From positions 62,001 through 126,000 of the forward strand of contig NZ_CANLRP010000004.1 in the NCBI RefSeq assembly GCF_947493425.1: 64,000 bases of DNA, read 5' to 3'. Positions 61,002 through 64,000 of this stretch are shown here, piece by piece. Within the stretch, counting starts at the first letter, position 1. The number at the start of each line of letters is the position of its first letter. The notes beneath the pieces are model-generated. The model made no database searches. It saw only the letters and a list, made by a program, of their open reading frames with translations, and had not been told where the DNA came from. This DNA comes from an uncultured Microscilla sp. Lineage in GTDB: Bacteria; Bacteroidota; Bacteroidia; Cytophagales; Microscillaceae. A program made the translations under genes and the position numbers.

Positions 61002-62129
61002 TTATATCAATTTAAGCACTTCGTCTACAATTTGCTCGGTGGCTTTGGGTTTGCCCAGTTGTCGAATGTTTTGCGCAAGTTGTTGCTGGCGGTTCGTGTC
61101 TTGTAGCAATGCCAACGCTGCATCTACCAATAGGCTTTTGGCGTCGCTGTTTTTGATATGAATGGCGGCATTTTTTTCTTCTAATGCCAACACATTTTTG
61201 GTTTGATGATCTTCGGCAGCAAACGGAAAGGGTACCAAAATAGCTGGCGCACCTACCAGGCATATTTCTGACACAGCCAATGCACCTGCTCTTGACACAA
61301 TGATGTCGGCAAGGGCATACGCCAAGTCCATTTCATAGATAAATTCGGTGCGTTTTACCAAAGGGTGGTTGAGTAACCCAGCATTGTCGGGGTTTTCTTC
61401 AAAGGAGTTTTTCCCGGTTTGCCAAAGCACTTGTGCTCCCGCATTTACAATTTTATGCAAATCTTTAGAAATACTCTCGTTGATGCTTCTCGCCCCCAGG
61501 CTTCCTCCTACAATCAAGATTGTTTGCTTGGCTGGGTCGAGCCCAAAATGCTGAAAAGCAGCTGTTCTTTTGGCAGTTACATCTAACGCCAAAATATCTT
61601 TGCGTACTGGATTGCCCGTATGCACAAGCTTTTCGGCGGGGAAGTATTTCTCTAATCCTTCATAGGCTACACAAATAGTATTTACCCGTTTTGCCAACCA
61701 CTTGTTGGTAAGTCCAGCGTAGGAATTTTGTTCTTGAATAAGGCTGGGCACTCCCATACGAGACGCCACATATAGCAAAGGGCCACTGGCAAAACCACCC
61801 ACCCCGATGGCTACATTGGGCTTAAATTTTTTGATAATGCGGCGGGCTTTGAGCAAACTTGAGGTAAGCTTGAATGGAAAGCTCAAATTATCTGCCGAAA
61901 GGCTGCGCTGAATGCCACTGATCCACAGCCCCTCAATGGGATAACCTGCCTTGGGCACTTTTTCCATTTCCATTTTGCCTTGGGCTCCTACAAACAAAAT
62001 TTCGGTATTGGCGTGGCGTTCTTTTAATTCGTTGGCTATAGCAATGGCAGGGTAAATATGTCCTCCGGTGCCTCCTCCGCTGATGATGGCACGCACAGGC
62101 ACTTGATTACGCGAGTTTTCTTTTGGCAT
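61002..62129 (-). CDS. murG: UDP-GlcNAc:undecaprenyl-pyrophosphoryl-MurNAc-pentapeptide GlcNAc transferase MurG
   Basis: 375 residues. Glycine-rich loop ISGGGTGGHIYPAIAIANEL (13-32), GVGGFASGPLLYVA, second loop IVGGSLGARSINESI, and the UDP-GlcNAc-binding SRAGALAVSEICLVGAPAIL with PFAAEDHQTKNV. It makes lipid II at the inner face of the membrane. It overlaps the ftsW 3' end by 23 bp, so translation is coupled. Confidence 0.96.
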   Translation of the reverse strand: MPKENSRNQVPVRAIISGGGTGGHIYPAIAIANELKERHANTEILFVGAQGKMEMEKVPKAGYPIEGLWISGIQRSLSADNLSFPFKLTSSLLKARRIIKKFKPNVAIGVGGFASGPLLYVASRMGVPSLIQEQNSYAGLTNKWLAKRVNTICVAYEGLEKYFPAEKLVHTGNPVRKDILALDVTAKRTAAFQHFGLDPAKQTILIVGGSLGARSINESISKDLHKIVNAGAQVLWQTGKNSFEENPDNAGLLNHPLVKRTEFIYEMDLAYALADIIVSRAGALAVSEICLVGAPAILVPFPFAAEDHQTKNVLALEEKNAAIHIKNSDAKSLLVDAALALLQDTNRQQQLAQNIRQLGKPKATEQIVDEVLKLI

Positions 62130-63336
62130 TTCCTGTTCTTCCTCCTTTACCTATTTTTTCAATATCTTCATCTACTTCTCCCCGGCTAATGCTTAACACA
62201 ATGCCCAAGGCTACTCCGGTAAACAATAGTGAGGTTCCTCCCATACTTAACAAAGGCATGGGCATACCTGTAATGGGTACCAAGCCTACCGACACTGCCA
62301 TGTTGATTAATGCCTGAATGACTATACTGAAGGTGAGCCCGGCAGATAAAATTCCCCCAAAGGGGCGTTTACTGTTGGCCATTACCATCATACCCCGATA
62401 AAGCAGCACCAGGTATAACACCAACACCAGCAAACCACCCAATAAACCGTACTCTTCAACAATGATGGAGTAAATAAAATCGGAATAAGGGTTGGGTAAA
62501 AAGTTTCGTTGCACACTATTGCCCGCGCCTACCCCCGTAATGCCTCCGGTAGCAATGGCAATGTAGGATTGCTGCGCCTGAAACGGTATTTCGCTAGAGT
62601 TGTACTTGGCATTGATCCGGCTTTTGAATGTGCCAGAGCGTTGCCCCATATACAGGGCAGCAGTAATGGATATAAAGCCTACCACTACCAACAATGCTAA
62701 ATAATTGATTGGTACGCGTCCAATAAACATTAAGATCAAACAGGTGAGGAATAACAACAATGCACTTGATATATCGGTAAGTCCAATTAAACCACATATA
62801 ATGCCCACCCAAAACAAAATAGGCATAATGGCATCTTTAAAATCGTCTATGCTGCGCTGGCGTCTTGCCAACATACTGGCAAGGCTCGCCAACAAAGCGA
62901 GTTTTGCCAAATCGGACGGCTGAAAAGACTGGTTAATGATAGGGATAGTGATCCAGCGACTGGCTTCGTTTATTTTAGGGCCAAACTGCCACGAAAGCAA
63001 AAGTAATGGCACAGACAGTAACAATGCAATGCGCGATAAGCGGGAATAATAACGATAGTCGATACGGTGGGTCACCCAAATGGCGATTAAACTGGTAAAG
63101 ACCAACAGAGAGTGTTTGAACAGGTAATGGCTGTGTCCTTGTTGGTTTTTGTAAGCAATGGTACCAGTGGCACTATATACTACCAATACACTGATAGAAG
63201 CCAGGGCTACCACTACCATCCATATAAACTTGTCTCCCTGAAGGTTACGATCAAACCAACTCTCCTGTGGGTAGTTTTCTACCAACTCTTCCTGATCGTT
63301 TGTTTTTGTTACGTTCTCTGATGAAGCTTCTTCCAT
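62107..63336 (-). CDS. ftsW: Septal peptidoglycan polymerase FtsW (SEDS family)
   Basis: 409 residues with about ten transmembrane helices. SEDS signatures: FQPSDLAKLALLASLASML, GVGAGNSVQRNFLPNPYSDFI, ALINMAVSVGLVPITGMPMP and LSMGGTSLL. It has a charged 40-residue N-terminal cytoplasmic tail. It lies between murD and murG in the usual dcw order. Confidence 0.96.
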   Translation of the reverse strand: MEEASSENVTKTNDQEELVENYPQESWFDRNLQGDKFIWMVVVALASISVLVVYSATGTIAYKNQQGHSHYLFKHSLLVFTSLIAIWVTHRIDYRYYSRLSRIALLLSVPLLLLSWQFGPKINEASRWITIPIINQSFQPSDLAKLALLASLASMLARRQRSIDDFKDAIMPILFWVGIICGLIGLTDISSALLLFLTCLILMFIGRVPINYLALLVVVGFISITAALYMGQRSGTFKSRINAKYNSSEIPFQAQQSYIAIATGGITGVGAGNSVQRNFLPNPYSDFIYSIIVEEYGLLGGLLVLVLYLVLLYRGMMVMANSKRPFGGILSAGLTFSIVIQALINMAVSVGLVPITGMPMPLLSMGGTSLLFTGVALGIVLSISRGEVDEDIEKIGKGGRTGNAKRKLA

Positions 63337-63578
63337 GCTTTCTATAATTTCATTGATCTGCCAGGCAAATCTTTCATTTCGGTGTCTATAGTAGGGGCTA
63401 TGTTACAGGTTCAAGTCCCTAAATGCCGATGTATATCGGTACTTTAAGCGACAAGCTTCAAGTTCTTAGACACCGAATCGGTGCCACTCCCTATTTAACT
63501 GCGTTGAGTAAAAGCTTGTTCAAAAGCCATTTTCAAACAAGCTTTGCTCTACTACTATGTAAATATCAAGCAAATAAT

Positions 63579-64000
63579 TTATCTTTTCTTTTTACGGCTT
63601 TTGAGGCGTACCAGCTTTTGTACTGCCTTTTTGAAACTATCGCCGCGTTCTTCGTAGTTTTTAAACAAGTCGTAACTTGCGCAGGCAGGAGACAACAACA
63701 CCGTGTCGCCAGGTCTGGCAAGATCAAATGCTTGTTCTACTGCTTCGTTGATTTGCTGGGTACGAATAGTTACATGCACGGTTTCTCTAAATGTGTTGTG
63801 TAGCTTTTCGTTATCCGATCCCAAACATATCAATATTTTTACTTTTTTGGCAACCAAATCTCTGATTTTTTCATAGTCATTGCCCTTGTCCACTCCTCCG
63901 GCAATCCAAACGAGTTTGCGTTCATCTTCGCCCATTTTTATACTGTCAAGGGCATAAAAAGCAGAATCAATATTGGTAGACTTCGAGTCATTGATAAACT
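63579..64000 (-). CDS. murD: UDP-N-acetylmuramoylalanine-D-glutamate ligase MurD, C-terminal part
   Basis: The frame runs off the window end, so only the last ~140 residues are seen. The first visible codons give FINDSKSTNIDSAF, the start of the MurD C-terminal ligase domain, then VWIAGGVDKGNDY and LLSPACASYDLFKNYEERG with the Lys/Ser substrate-binding block. It adds D-Glu to UDP-MurNAc-Ala. It is upstream of ftsW on the same strand with a 242-bp gap, which holds a palindromic repeat at 63426-63439. Confidence 0.95.
   Translation of the reverse strand, partial: FINDSKSTNIDSAFYALDSIKMGEDERKLVWIAGGVDKGNDYEKIRDLVAKKVKILICLGSDNEKLHNTFRETVHVTIRTQQINEAVEQAFDLARPGDTVLLSPACASYDLFKNYEERGDSFKKAVQKLVRLKSRKKKR

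Overview
The window reads as chromosomal DNA of a marine or gliding Bacteroidota, most likely order Cytophagales (Microscilla-like; this is an inference from gene content, not a database match). The grounds are: C-terminal type IX secretion sorting domains on secreted enzymes, promoters of the Bacteroidota form TTTG-N19/20-TAnnTTTG, no Shine-Dalgarno sequences in front of most genes, 7TMR-DISM receptors, TPR-SpoIIE phosphatases, the small ribosomal protein THX, and AT-rich spacers littered with short inverted-repeat elements.

Layout. 1-4.3 kb: a secreted glycoside hydrolase (5' end missing) and a secreted subtilisin, convergent across a shared terminator. 5.6-7.2 kb: a TetR regulator with a thioredoxin-reductase-like flavoenzyme. 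7.3-18.5 kb: a TPR-SpoIIE phosphatase, ribosomal protein THX, a GbsR/MarR regulator, small membrane proteins, and a Ser/Thr kinase - zinc ribbon - RDD - PP2C phosphatase neighbourhood, peppered with 158-bp miniature elements. 18.6-23.3 kb: two divergent 7TMR-DISM receptors, one with a SpoIIE phosphatase output and one with a histidine kinase output. 23.5-26.8 kb: two tRNA arrays (21 tRNA genes or disrupted copies). 27-33.5 kb: two paralogous TPR-SpoIIE phosphatases followed by three SiaC-like (DUF1987) proteins, a partner-switch-type module. 33.8-48.9 kb: housekeeping and metabolic genes (papain-like protease, arginase, GmhB, alanine dehydrogenase, TsaE, nuclease, GT39 glycosyltransferase, DUF4272 protein, tRNA-Arg, LRR protein, radical SAM enzyme). 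49-50.5 kb: an IS110-family transposase. 51-58 kb: a hydroxyproline catabolic cluster with a divergent AraC regulator. 58-60.5 kb: response regulator, CDF transporter, SufU. 61-64 kb: cell-wall genes murD-ftsW-murG on the minus strand.

The most striking feature is the tRNA region. Each tRNA array is preceded by a tiny ORF followed by an intrinsic terminator, and the end of each ORF can pair with the 5' arm of that terminator. The second ORF encodes 33 residues, of which 19 are Gln, Tyr, Ser or Phe; the array behind it encodes exactly tRNA-Ser, tRNA-Tyr, tRNA-Phe and tRNA-Gln. The first ORF is richest in Leu and contains one Cys; the array behind it encodes tRNA-Cys and five Leu-anticodon tRNAs. 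This looks like trp-type attenuation whose output is tRNA itself: ribosome stalling for lack of a charged tRNA would open expression of the genes for that tRNA. The second array also carries a 522-bp tandem duplication whose second copy has two insertions (546 bp and 160 bp) that split two tRNA genes.

Three families of non-coding inverted-repeat elements (160 bp, about 158 bp, 546 bp) all show TTA or TAA target duplications, pointing to related transposition machinery not encoded in this window.
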